Below, piece by piece: positions 35,528-44,872 of a DNA stretch of 64,000 bases; position 1 is the first letter of the stretch; the number at the start of each line of letters is the position of its first letter. A model generated the notes under the pieces. The model saw only the letters and a list, made by a program, of their open reading frames with translations. It made no database searches and was not told the DNA's origin. Location: contig JADZAP010000001.1 of the NCBI GenBank assembly GCA_020852705.1, forward strand, positions 62,001-126,000, written 5' to 3'. A program made the translations under genes and the position numbers. The DNA is from Ignavibacteria bacterium (lineage in GTDB: Bacteria > Bacteroidota > Ignavibacteria > Tepidaquicellales > OLB5).

Positions 35528-36805
35528 CTAAAATTTATTCCCTGCAAATATAACACTTAAATTCCTGCTATCCATACGCTGCCAAATACAGGCAGCAAAG
35601 TCATTATATGCACATACCCCTATATAATCTCCAAAAAAGACCCTCTCATGCGGTGTAAACGGTTTTTCAGAAATTTTTGTGTTATTAAATGTTTCACCGC
35701 CATCAGTTGATCTGGCTAAATATACATCAGTTTCAGTATCTTCATAATTTCTCCTGTCATAAAAAATAATATAGATGTTCCCTGTTACAGGGTCAACAGA
35801 TATCCAGCTCATAAACTGCTGTTTACCATTTCCAATATTGTCATCATTAACTCTAATTGGTTTGCTCCAAACATTCCCGCCGTCTGTTGATCTCAACAAA
35901 AATATATCTACATCATTGCTTCCGTTAGTTTGATCTGAATAATTTATATATATATTTCCTCTATAAGGTGAATTGCTTATATCACATGCTGTTATTGGCA
36001 AACCGTTGCATCTGTAAATACCGGGAATATCATAAACCCAGCCCCCGTATTGCCCGCCTGCTGTTATATCTTCATCAAGCCATGTTTTTCCGCCATCTGT
36101 TGAGCGGTCAAAATATAATTTATCCATTGCAGACCAACCAACATAAATTTCTCCGTTTGGTCCAACACAAGGCACTGCACCTTCTGTTGTGTTTGATGAG
36201 TCCATACAATCACCCGAAAATTGATTTATTTTTAATGCTTCGCTCCAGCTTTCTCCGAAATTGCTGCTAAGAGAAAAATAAATGTTAGATTTATCTTCAG
36301 GTTTACTGCTTTCGTAAGCATCAAATTGCGTCCATGTAACATAAATATTATTTTTCCACTGACTTTCGGTAAAATCAACGCATGCCCATGGTTTATCCTG
36401 CTTTTTAGGCGGATTTAAACCCATATATGTACCCGGATCAATAAATGTTATACCTCCATCTGTAGATTTTGCACATACAATTCTGTCTATCCATTCTCCT
36501 TTTACAGGGCGTGATAAATGAAAATAATAAACCGAACCTTTTTTATCAAATATTATTACAGGGTCTCCCCAAACTCCGTTTTCTTTGTCCGTAATTTCTT
36601 TGTTAGTCCATGTATTGCCTCTATCAAATGAAAAATAATAATTATTAATATTTGCTCCTGCAACCAGATTTTCAGGATGAAGCGGATTGATTGCTATAGA
36701 AACTTCTTCGGGAGAATTGTTAATTTTATTAACCTTTATATTCTTAAACTGAGTAAAAATTAAATTAGGCAGAAGCAATAATAAAAAAAATAACCGGATT
36801 TTCAT
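35528..36805 (-). CDS. secreted sialidase-like BNR propeller, 425 aa
   Basis: Signal peptide (about 1-18, ending IFTQ) followed by a six-bladed propeller with Asp-box turns SFDRGNTW, STDGGITF, RSTDGGKTW, RSTDGGNVW and RSTDGGETF. Blocks such as GVWGDPVIIFDKKG, YFHLSRPVKGEW, YRGNIYINYSDQ and FYDRRNYEDTETDVYLARS are shared with the next two genes, so the three are paralogs. The Arg triad and Tyr/Glu of true sialidases cannot be placed, so enzymatic activity is unproven. It has no T9SS sorting domain, ending at the propeller. It lies 18 bases after the 527-residue paralog and is last in the array. Confidence 0.82.
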   Translation of the reverse strand: MKIRLFFLLLLLPNLIFTQFKNIKVNKINNSPEEVSIAINPLHPENLVAGANINNYYFSFDRGNTWTNKEITDKENGVWGDPVIIFDKKGSVYYFHLSRPVKGEWIDRIVCAKSTDGGITFIDPGTYMGLNPPKKQDKPWACVDFTESQWKNNIYVTWTQFDAYESSKPEDKSNIYFSLSSNFGESWSEALKINQFSGDCMDSSNTTEGAVPCVGPNGEIYVGWSAMDKLYFDRSTDGGKTWLDEDITAGGQYGGWVYDIPGIYRCNGLPITACDISNSPYRGNIYINYSDQTNGSNDVDIFLLRSTDGGNVWSKPIRVNDDNIGNGKQQFMSWISVDPVTGNIYIIFYDRRNYEDTETDVYLARSTDGGETFNNTKISEKPFTPHERVFFGDYIGVCAYNDFAACIWQRMDSRNLSVIFAGNKF

Positions 36806-36823
36806 TAACTCCTTTTATTAAAG

Positions 36824-38407
36824 TTATTTTGTTAATATCATTTTGATTGTATTTGTATAACTGCCTGAAACTAATTTGCAGAAATATACCCCGCTTGGAT
36901 ATGCAGATGCATCCCATTCATATTTATATGAACCGGGTGAAAGTTTACCGTTTACAATTACGGCTGTTTCATTTCCAAGTATATCGTAAACCTTAATAGA
37001 AACATCCTGCTGAGTGCCTGTAATGGCAGGTATATCAAAATCTATTCTTGTTACAGGGTTAAATGGATTTGGATAATTCTGTTTTATGCTGAATTTATCA
37101 GGTATTTCTGTTGTTACCGGCTCAACACCTATCGGCATATTTACAATGGCAGTATAACAGCTTAATGTGCCTGATGCCAACCGTATCCATATTGGTCTTA
37201 TTACTCCGTTATGTGCAGAAATATTTGTGTAATCTCCAAAAAATGTCTCTGAATTCGGAGTGAATGGTGATGCACTCAATCTTTCATTAATCCACGTTGC
37301 TCCGCCATTAGTTGATCTAGCCAGATAAACATCAGTTGATGTATTTGTATAATTTCTTCTGTCATAAAATACGCAGTAAAGGTATCCGGTAACCTGATCA
37401 ATGCACATCCATGTAAAAAATTGTTCTTTACCGGCAGGGTCATCATTAATTCGTATCGGTGCACTCCAGGTAGTACCGCCATCTGTTGATTTTACCACCA
37501 TTACGTCATGGTCTGCAGGACCTGCGCTATCAGTATAATTAATATATATTGTACCCCGGTAAGGTGAATTGCTGATATCACATAATGTAACCGGCAGGCC
37601 GTTACTTCTATAAATTCCGCTGACTAAGTAATCCCATCCTCCCCGCTGTGTTCCTGCAATTATATCATTTTCCAGCCAGGTATTTCCTCCATCAGTAGAA
37701 CGGTCAAAAAATAATTTAAAATTGTTTGTTCCGAGCGGACCTGACCATGCAACATATACTTCTCCGTTTGGTCCTACGGCAGGTACAGAACCTTCCGTTG
37801 TGTAATCTTCATCAACACAGTTTCCTCCGTATCTGCTTAATCTCTTAATTCCGGTAAAAGATGCACCTTGATCGGTTGAGCGAGCAAATAATATCCTTGA
37901 ACTATCCGAAGGGCTACTACTTCCGTATTCATCAAATTCAGTCCATGCAACATAAATCCAGTTGCCGCGGGGACCGTGAGTAAAATCTGTAATTGCCCAT
38001 TCCTTATCCTGCTGTTTTGGCGGATTAAACTGCCAGTATGTTCCGGCATTCCATGTTACCCCTGCATTGGTTGATTTATTTACCCCCATTCTGTCAATAA
38101 ATCCCCCACCATTTACTAAATGGAAATAATAAAAGTTACCTAAAGTATCTGTTATTATACAGGGATCTCCCCAAACTGTATATGTTCCCGTTAAGATACT
38201 GCTTGCCCATGTTTGTCCTCCGTCAGATGACCTGTAAATTTTATCAGTGTTAGCACCTGCTACTATTTGATTAGTATTTTTAGGGTTTATCATTATCGAA
38301 GGTTCATTTGGTCCTCCGGTTCCGCTGATTAAAATGTTGGTATATGATGATTGTGAGTATAAAGATGCTGAAAAGATAACAAGAAATAAAAATAGTATAA
38401 TTTTCAT
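36824..38407 (-). CDS. secreted sialidase-like BNR propeller with T9SS domain, 527 aa
   Basis: Middle member of the three-gene array. Signal peptide (ending SLYSQS), then the same propeller as its neighbours (RSSDGGQTW, RSTDQGASF, RSTDGGNTW, KSTDGGTTW, RSTNGGATW), then a T9SS sorting domain: NYPNPFNPVTRIDFDIP, VSIKVYDILGNE, LSPGSYKYEWDA, YPSGVYFCKL, KMILTK. It is the only one of the three with a sorting domain, so it alone has a clear route to the surface. Ligand or substrate unknown. 18 bases to the 425-residue gene, 72 from the 441-residue gene. Confidence 0.86.
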   Translation of the reverse strand: MKIILFLFLVIFSASLYSQSSYTNILISGTGGPNEPSIMINPKNTNQIVAGANTDKIYRSSDGGQTWASSILTGTYTVWGDPCIITDTLGNFYYFHLVNGGGFIDRMGVNKSTNAGVTWNAGTYWQFNPPKQQDKEWAITDFTHGPRGNWIYVAWTEFDEYGSSSPSDSSRILFARSTDQGASFTGIKRLSRYGGNCVDEDYTTEGSVPAVGPNGEVYVAWSGPLGTNNFKLFFDRSTDGGNTWLENDIIAGTQRGGWDYLVSGIYRSNGLPVTLCDISNSPYRGTIYINYTDSAGPADHDVMVVKSTDGGTTWSAPIRINDDPAGKEQFFTWMCIDQVTGYLYCVFYDRRNYTNTSTDVYLARSTNGGATWINERLSASPFTPNSETFFGDYTNISAHNGVIRPIWIRLASGTLSCYTAIVNMPIGVEPVTTEIPDKFSIKQNYPNPFNPVTRIDFDIPAITGTQQDVSIKVYDILGNETAVIVNGKLSPGSYKYEWDASAYPSGVYFCKLVSGSYTNTIKMILTK

Positions 38408-38479
38408 ATGTGATTTTTATGTTTATATACTAAAAATATATAATAAAGTAACAATTATAAAGGCAGAAACCTGAAGAAA

Positions 38480-39805
38480 TTATTTATCTATTATAGCTGT
38501 CCAAACACTTAACAAATTGCTGTCTAGTCTTGTCCATACTGGTCTTATCATACCATTGTATGCTATAATATTAGTATAGTCACCCATAAAAGTTTTTGTT
38601 TCAGGTTTAAATGGTTTTTCGCTGATTTTTTCATTTTCAAAAGTCTTACCTCCATTTTTTGAAGCCGCCAGATAAACATCTGTATTTTCATCTGTGTAAT
38701 TTCTTCTGTCATAAAAAACAATGTATATGTAACCGCTTTCAGGATCAACTGTTAGCCAGTTAAAAAATTGATGTCTCATACCGTTATCATCATTTACTTT
38801 TGATGGCTCGCTCCAGTTCACACCCATATTTGTTGAGCATGAAATAAAAATATCAGAATTATCATATCCGTTTCTTTGGTCACACCAAGAAATATATAAA
38901 TTCCCGCGGTATGAACTGTTACTGTAGTCACATGCCATAGATGGAAACCCAAAACATCTGTAAACTCCGGGTACTGTGAATTTGAAACTGCCCGGAAGGT
39001 CAGAGACCTTTACATCTTTATCCCAGAATGTAATTCCTCCATCGGTTGACCTATCAAGCATTAAGCCATAGGGTGAAGCCCAGGTAACATAAACTTCACC
39101 GTTTATGCCAATACACGGCATTGCTCCTAAAACGGTAGCACCTGAATAAGAACACTCAGCACCGGTTAATTCATTTATCCTTTTTCTTGTACTCCAGGTT
39201 TCACCCATATCTTCTGAATATGCAAAAATAATATTTGAAGCACTATCAAGAGGGTCAATTGAAGCTGTTACATCGTAGTTATTTTTCTGACCGCATTGTG
39301 TCCATACTGCATAAATATTATTTCTGTATGGCGAGTAAGTATTATCAACAGTTGCCCATTCTTTATCCTGCAGATGAGGATAGTTTGTCCCAAGATGTGA
39401 TTCGTTGTTAAATGTTATGCCTCCGTCTTCTGATCTTTGGCAAATTATCCTGTCAAGCCATTTTCCTCCTTCACTGTTTGAGTTTGATAAATGAAAGTAA
39501 TAAAAATTACCCCTTATATCAGAAACAACGCAAGGGTCTCCCCAAACACCATAACTTGAACTAAGTTTTCTGACTTCCCAGGTATTGCCGCCATCAAAGC
39601 TATAAAAATAATTATCAATATTTGCTGCAGCAACTAGATTCAGCGGATTTATAGGATTATAAGCAATTGTTACTTCGCTTGGCTCAAATTCATTGGATAT
39701 CATTATGTTTTTATACGGGGATTGTGAATTTAACAGTTGGTTAGAAAATATTAAATTAAATACACTCAGCAAAATTAATATGAAGATTTTACAGGAACTT
39801 TTCAT
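38480..39805 (-). CDS. secreted sialidase-like BNR propeller, 441 aa
   Basis: First gene of the array on this strand. It starts with a signal peptide (about 1-27), then a propeller with SFDGGNTW, RSEDGGITF, RSTDGGITF, STNMGVNW and SKNGGKTF turns. Like the 425-residue paralog it ends at the propeller with no sorting domain; the last residues (LLSVWTAIIDK) match the last propeller strand of the middle gene, just before where the sorting domain starts there. So a sorting domain was either gained by the middle gene or lost by the two others. Role unknown. Confidence 0.82.
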   Translation of the reverse strand: MKSSCKIFILILLSVFNLIFSNQLLNSQSPYKNIMISNEFEPSEVTIAYNPINPLNLVAAANIDNYFYSFDGGNTWEVRKLSSSYGVWGDPCVVSDIRGNFYYFHLSNSNSEGGKWLDRIICQRSEDGGITFNNESHLGTNYPHLQDKEWATVDNTYSPYRNNIYAVWTQCGQKNNYDVTASIDPLDSASNIIFAYSEDMGETWSTRKRINELTGAECSYSGATVLGAMPCIGINGEVYVTWASPYGLMLDRSTDGGITFWDKDVKVSDLPGSFKFTVPGVYRCFGFPSMACDYSNSSYRGNLYISWCDQRNGYDNSDIFISCSTNMGVNWSEPSKVNDDNGMRHQFFNWLTVDPESGYIYIVFYDRRNYTDENTDVYLAASKNGGKTFENEKISEKPFKPETKTFMGDYTNIIAYNGMIRPVWTRLDSNLLSVWTAIIDK

Positions 39806-39903
39806 ATAACTGTAATTATTATTTGTTTATTTATACCTGTATTTAATATATAAGTTCCGATAAATTATATATTCCCTGAATCAGATAACAGATACTTTTT
39901 TAT

Positions 39904-42519
39904 TTAATATTTTATATCAATTCCGTCTGAGTTGGTTTCATCAATTCCAAACATATCAATTAAATAAGTGCTTAAATAATTTAAAACAGAGGAAGTAATT
40001 ACCTCATTTATCTTGTTCCCTCCGGGAACAGCATAATAAACAATTTTATATCTTTGGTTTATTCCCGCTTCTTTACGTGCATATTTTAATGCCTCATAAA
40101 GTCCGCCTATTTCATCAACCAGCTTTTTATTGTACGCATCTGTACCAAGCCATACTCTTCCCTGAGCAATTGCTTCAACTTCTTCGCGGCTCATTTTTCT
40201 GCCTTCTGAAACTGCTAAAGTAAAGCGGTCATAATAATAATCAATAATCCCCTGAATAATTTCTATATCTTCTTTGTCAAGCGGTTTGTAAAATGTCCCG
40301 ATATCTGAATTTTCTCCGCGTTTAAAATTTTCAACTTTTATTTTTTGCCATTTTAATAAACTGTCAATATTTGGTCTTGCTGTAAATACGCCAATGCTTC
40401 CTGTTACAGTTAATCCGTCAGAAAATATTTTATCAGCACTTGCTGATACATAATACCCCCCCGAAGCTGCAGCTCCGCCCATTGAAACAATGAAAGGTTT
40501 TTTATATTTCTTCTTTAATCTGATTATTGCAGCATTAATTTCTGCTGAACCAAGCGCAGAGCCGCCCCCTGAATCAACCCGCAATACTACTGCTTTAATT
40601 TTCGGATTACTGAAAGCATCTTCAAGCTGTTTAACTACCGATTCACTTCCTGTTGAACGGCTTCCGCCTACATAAGGAATAGGGAGTGTAACAGGAGGCG
40701 GGGGCTGGCTGTTACCCGTTGTTATAGTTGAATATACTCCTATAACTGCAATCTGATCAGGTTCACCCCAAATATTATCCCACTCACTTCTGTTAAATGT
40801 ACTTACTATATTATTTGTTTTAGATTTATTTTCAGCAATACTTTTTGCATCATCATACCAACCAAGTTTATCCACAAGTTTAAGTCTTAATGCCTCGTTT
40901 CCTGTTAAGGGCTGCGAAAGTTTATCTCTTAAGTAATCATCAACATTCAAATTCCTGCCCTTTGTAACTCTTCCTATCATTTTTTCATATATTATATCAA
41001 GTATTCTATCTATTACTTCCTTGCCCTGCTGTGTGGTTGAGTCTAATAAACCCTGAAAAGTTAATTTATATTTACCTGCATAAAATGTCTGCAGGTCAAT
41101 TCCGTATTTTTCTAGCAGTGAATTATAGTTAAATATATTTATACTTAAACCATAAAAAAATAATGCCTCAGGGGGCATAACAATATCATCTGCATAAGTA
41201 GCTATATAGTACCCTCCGGGTCCTGCATCCTGCGGAAAGTATGCTGTTATTGATTTTCCTTTTGCACGAAATCTGTTCATAGCATCTGTTAGCTCTTCAA
41301 TCTGTGCATTAACTTCAAATCTGCCGGCTGCAAGCGGATATATTTTTAATAGCATTCCCTTTACAGAGGGGTCTTGTGATGCGTAATCTATATCTGCAAT
41401 AACTTCATGAATGCTTCTCTTTCCGTTACCCAATAGTCCAAAAAATATATCATCTGTATTATAATCCTGCAAACTTCCGGATAATGTAATTTCTATTATC
41501 TTTTTCTTCTCTGGAATTAAACTTTTTCTTCTTTCAAGGTTATACGATAATGAAAATTGTGAACCTATGAATGCGTATTTGTTTCCAGATGTATTTTTAT
41601 AAACAGAGTATTGTGGATTTGAATAATTAGAATAAAACAAATTTGTTCTGCTGTTGTTGAAAAATTGATTATATCTTAAACTTCCGTTGGGAAAATCAAA
41701 TCTTAGCCCTGCTCCTAAAAATTGATTTTTAATTACCTCGTTATTTTGAGTATAATTAAAGTTTAAAAATAATCCGTTGGTTAATTTAACTTCCAATCCC
41801 GCTTTTAACTGATTTGTTTTAATAAAATTCCCTTCATATCTGAACACAGAAAAATCACTCATAACAGTTATTCTGTCATTCTTTAAAGGTCTAACGGCAA
41901 TACCAAATGTATATTTATCGGTTGTATAATTCATAACAGTAAGTGCATCATTGCTTCTGTAATTCAGAGCTATTGATAAATAGGGTGATGGTCTAAAAAG
42001 CAATCCTGCACCAAATCTGAACGATGGTATTGATGAATTTACATCAGTTGGCGACCTGTATCCGCCGCGGTGAAGCAATTCAAATAGCAGCCCTGCAGTA
42101 ATTGATTTATTCCCAAAGCCCATTCCCAATGAATATGTATTTATATTGAATTTGTTATTATAACCTATTCCTGTGTACTCAATTAAATTTCCTAAGGAAT
42201 CTGTATCATGATTTCTGATGAAATCTTTATGACCGGTGTATCTGCGGTATGCTAAACCAAGGAAACCCGCATTAAATGATACATCAAACTCATTTAATCC
42301 GTAAAACTTGCCAAACTGCATTAATCCGTTTATTGTAAAATTAAACCTGTGACCTAACCCTAATACAGCTGGATTGTATCGGAAAGCATTTGATCCTTCA
42401 TCATGTGCAGAAAATAAATACAGCTCATTTGCCGAATTAAATAAATTAAAATCCTGTGAGAAAATATTTACAGAAACTAACAGCAGAAATAAACCAATAT
42501 GTATTATAGATTTTTTCAT
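39904..42519 (-). CDS. sppA: outer-membrane-barrel / SppA protease IV fusion, 871 aa
   Basis: Starting at the ATG at 42519, which gives a clean signal peptide (MKKSIIHIGLFLLLV...FSQ), the first roughly 340 residues look like an outer-membrane beta-barrel: FNSANELYLFSAHDEGSNAF, then alternating Gly/Tyr-rich strands (GLNEFDVSFNAG, LGLAYRRY, LSIALNYRSND). The rest is a 67K-type SppA signal-peptide peptidase with both halves: catalytic Lys in AGKYKLTFQG (near 482) and Ser in GGAAASGGYY (near 685). SppA normally has a membrane anchor instead of a barrel. The frame could be extended 23 residues upstream, but that stretch has no signal-like start. Cleaves signal or other peptides in the envelope. 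Confidence 0.85.
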   Translation of the reverse strand: MKKSIIHIGLFLLLVSVNIFSQDFNLFNSANELYLFSAHDEGSNAFRYNPAVLGLGHRFNFTINGLMQFGKFYGLNEFDVSFNAGFLGLAYRRYTGHKDFIRNHDTDSLGNLIEYTGIGYNNKFNINTYSLGMGFGNKSITAGLLFELLHRGGYRSPTDVNSSIPSFRFGAGLLFRPSPYLSIALNYRSNDALTVMNYTTDKYTFGIAVRPLKNDRITVMSDFSVFRYEGNFIKTNQLKAGLEVKLTNGLFLNFNYTQNNEVIKNQFLGAGLRFDFPNGSLRYNQFFNNSRTNLFYSNYSNPQYSVYKNTSGNKYAFIGSQFSLSYNLERRKSLIPEKKKIIEITLSGSLQDYNTDDIFFGLLGNGKRSIHEVIADIDYASQDPSVKGMLLKIYPLAAGRFEVNAQIEELTDAMNRFRAKGKSITAYFPQDAGPGGYYIATYADDIVMPPEALFFYGLSINIFNYNSLLEKYGIDLQTFYAGKYKLTFQGLLDSTTQQGKEVIDRILDIIYEKMIGRVTKGRNLNVDDYLRDKLSQPLTGNEALRLKLVDKLGWYDDAKSIAENKSKTNNIVSTFNRSEWDNIWGEPDQIAVIGVYSTITTGNSQPPPPVTLPIPYVGGSRSTGSESVVKQLEDAFSNPKIKAVVLRVDSGGGSALGSAEINAAIIRLKKKYKKPFIVSMGGAAASGGYYVSASADKIFSDGLTVTGSIGVFTARPNIDSLLKWQKIKVENFKRGENSDIGTFYKPLDKEDIEIIQGIIDYYYDRFTLAVSEGRKMSREEVEAIAQGRVWLGTDAYNKKLVDEIGGLYEALKYARKEAGINQRYKIVYYAVPGGNKINEVITSSVLNYLSTYLIDMFGIDETNSDGIDIKY

Positions 42520-42595
42520 ATAGCTGAATATTTGTTTACAATATTCAAATATAATTATAATTTTAAATTGAAAATCAATAAAACACAAATAAAAA

Positions 42596-42621
42596 AACCC
42601 GGCTAAAAAACTTGCCGGGTT
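42596..42621 (-). terminator. terminator of the 660-aa propeller gene
   Basis: AACCCGGC/GCCGGGTT stem with a ten-base loop, followed on the minus strand by a run of Ts. Confidence 0.85.
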
Positions 42622-42646
42622 AAATTTATAAACCTTTTTGTTTATG

Positions 42647-44629
42647 TTATTTTATTAAAGTCATTTTACGTACGTCACTAAACTCACCTGCAGATAATTT
42701 ATAGAAATATATACCGCTTGGTATATTTGCAGCATTAAAATTAAATGTGTAATTTCCTGCTGCAAGATTTTGATTGTTTACAAGTGATGCAACTTCTCTT
42801 CCAAGCATATCATATATCTTTAAAGTTACCAATGAACTCTTTGGCAGTCCGAATTTAATATTTGTAGCCGGATTAAACGGATTAGGATAGTTCTGTGAAA
42901 GTGAATATGCTGCAGGAACCTCAGAACCGTTTTGCTGAATACCAATTGAATTATCCAGATATATCTGATAAGACCTCTGATGAGTTCTTGGTCCGGATGA
43001 CTCTGTGCCCGTAACAGTTACAGTATATAAACCCACCGGTACATCATTTGTTGAAGATGTGCTTATTACTACAGAATCCGCACTTCCTGTAAATGTTCTT
43101 ACATTACCCGGTGAAAATGACGGTGTTAAAGTACCGGGTGCAGGTGATGGTGTTATATTTGTTGTATATGTAACTGTTCCCGAATAAGGTCCCATTACCG
43201 GATTTAACATAGTTACAACAGATGTAGCACCAGGTGTGATAGTATCAATTGTTTTGCTGAACTGCATTCCAAAATCAGGCAGATATGCTGTAAAATCCTG
43301 CAATGTATTATTTTGTCCGGTATAAAAAGGAAATGTTATAGTTCTTCCTGCCATACCCTGATAGTCACCCAAATAATAATGATCACCCTGATTAATCTTA
43401 ATTACTGACGGATTAAAGTTTTGATTTGATACTTTAAAATTTGTAAATGTTAAACCTGCATCTGTAGAAACAGCTCCCCATGTTTCTGTTAACAGGTTAT
43501 TAGGGTCATCATTTCTGGAATCCCACCAGTAAGCCCAAACTCTGCCCTGTAAATCTACCGATACATCGCACATCCATTGATCCATAAATCCTGTATCATC
43601 ATTAACTCTTACAGGGGACCCGCTTGACCAGGTTAAACCTCCATCGGTTGAACGTGTGCTGTATATATCAGCAGCATCAGGTCCCGGAGGGTTAGTTGCA
43701 TAAACTAAATATACATTCCCCCTTGTTGAAGTAGCTGACATATCTACAGCAATTTGAGGCATTCCGTTTACACGGATATTTGTTTTAAGTACGTTTCTTC
43801 CGGTGCCGCCAAGGATTGTACCTGGAATTGAATGCAATGAGCCAATAACCTGTGCTGAAAATGTTGCTCCGCCATCTGTTGATACCCTAATTCCTGTTCC
43901 GCCGCCTGTGTGCCATGAAAGATACACAATGCCGCCAGGACCTACACAGATATTTGGACCCGGATTTGTTGTGCTTGAACCCATATTGCCTACAAAACTC
44001 CATGAACCGCCGTTATTTGTACTCCTCCAAAAATCAACACTGCCGCCTGTTGCAAAATTTACATAAGACATATATACATTATTCTGAAACGGTCCCGAGG
44101 TCTGATCAGCTGCAATCCATTCCTTATCAGCATTTGCATTTGTTACTATATTGCCAAGGTTTACCCACGATGCTCCGCCATTGGATGATTTTAAAAGTCT
44201 GATTCCATTAGATAGAACTGCCAGATAAAAATTGCCTAAACTATCGGCACAGAAAACAGGGTCGCCCTGATTTCCTGCAATTGCAGAATTGCCCCATGTA
44301 ACACCGCCGTTTGTAGTAAAATATACCCATGGAGTGCCCGAAAAACCGGTAACTCGGTTATCGCTTCCTACAAAATTTAACGGGTCTCGTGGATTAACAG
44401 CAATATCTGTTTCAGCAAATCCATTGTTTGTTGAAACCTGATAATTATCAAATGCACCAACTGAAATAACTGCATCCATTCCGTATGGCTGCGGTGTATA
44501 AGCCATAGGCAAAACAAATCTTAAAGGCAATGGACCGTTAGGAAGCGGTTCGTTTGGGTCAATTTGTGAATTTAATTTAAACCCATGAGAAAACAACAAT
44601 AAAGCTGTTAATATAATAAATTTTTTCAT
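42647..44629 (-). CDS. secreted BNR propeller with T9SS domain, 660 aa
   Basis: Signal peptide (1-21), then a propeller with Asp-box turns (TTNGGVTW, SSNGGASW, STNNGGSW, STDGGATF, STDGGLTW, STDAGLTF). It shares GDPVFCADSLGNFY and WDSRNDD-type blocks with the array at 35.5-39.8 kb but is more distant. A beta-rich domain with a TVTYTTNITP...TVTGTESSG stretch (about 450-560) follows; it looks immunoglobulin-like. The sorting domain is NYPNPFNPATNIKFGLP to RKMTLIK. Exported to the surface by T9SS. Ligand unknown. It is divergent from the TPR lipoprotein gene. Confidence 0.85.
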   Translation of the reverse strand: MKKFIILTALLLFSHGFKLNSQIDPNEPLPNGPLPLRFVLPMAYTPQPYGMDAVISVGAFDNYQVSTNNGFAETDIAVNPRDPLNFVGSDNRVTGFSGTPWVYFTTNGGVTWGNSAIAGNQGDPVFCADSLGNFYLAVLSNGIRLLKSSNGGASWVNLGNIVTNANADKEWIAADQTSGPFQNNVYMSYVNFATGGSVDFWRSTNNGGSWSFVGNMGSSTTNPGPNICVGPGGIVYLSWHTGGGTGIRVSTDGGATFSAQVIGSLHSIPGTILGGTGRNVLKTNIRVNGMPQIAVDMSATSTRGNVYLVYATNPPGPDAADIYSTRSTDGGLTWSSGSPVRVNDDTGFMDQWMCDVSVDLQGRVWAYWWDSRNDDPNNLLTETWGAVSTDAGLTFTNFKVSNQNFNPSVIKINQGDHYYLGDYQGMAGRTITFPFYTGQNNTLQDFTAYLPDFGMQFSKTIDTITPGATSVVTMLNPVMGPYSGTVTYTTNITPSPAPGTLTPSFSPGNVRTFTGSADSVVISTSSTNDVPVGLYTVTVTGTESSGPRTHQRSYQIYLDNSIGIQQNGSEVPAAYSLSQNYPNPFNPATNIKFGLPKSSLVTLKIYDMLGREVASLVNNQNLAAGNYTFNFNAANIPSGIYFYKLSAGEFSDVRKMTLIK

Positions 44630-44872
44630 TTGTGAATTAAGTTAATTAATGTAAATTTAATTAACTATAATATTATTAAATTTTACCAAAAACAATTAAC
44701 AAATCATTATCTAAATTAATCAATTAAATTAAATTATTTGGTATAAATAATTAATTAAAATTTGAAATTATTTAAGGAAAAATAAAGTTTAAAAAATAAA
44801 GTTTAATAGGTTGAATGTAATATTGTATTATATCTTCATTGTTATTTCTCTTTAAATAGCTTAATTTTATTT

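Noticed and set aside
43005-44202. Plus-strand frames opposite the 660-residue propeller gene
   Set aside because: Shadows of the real minus-strand gene; Pro/Thr-rich translations follow from the antisense of repeated Gly/Ser codons.
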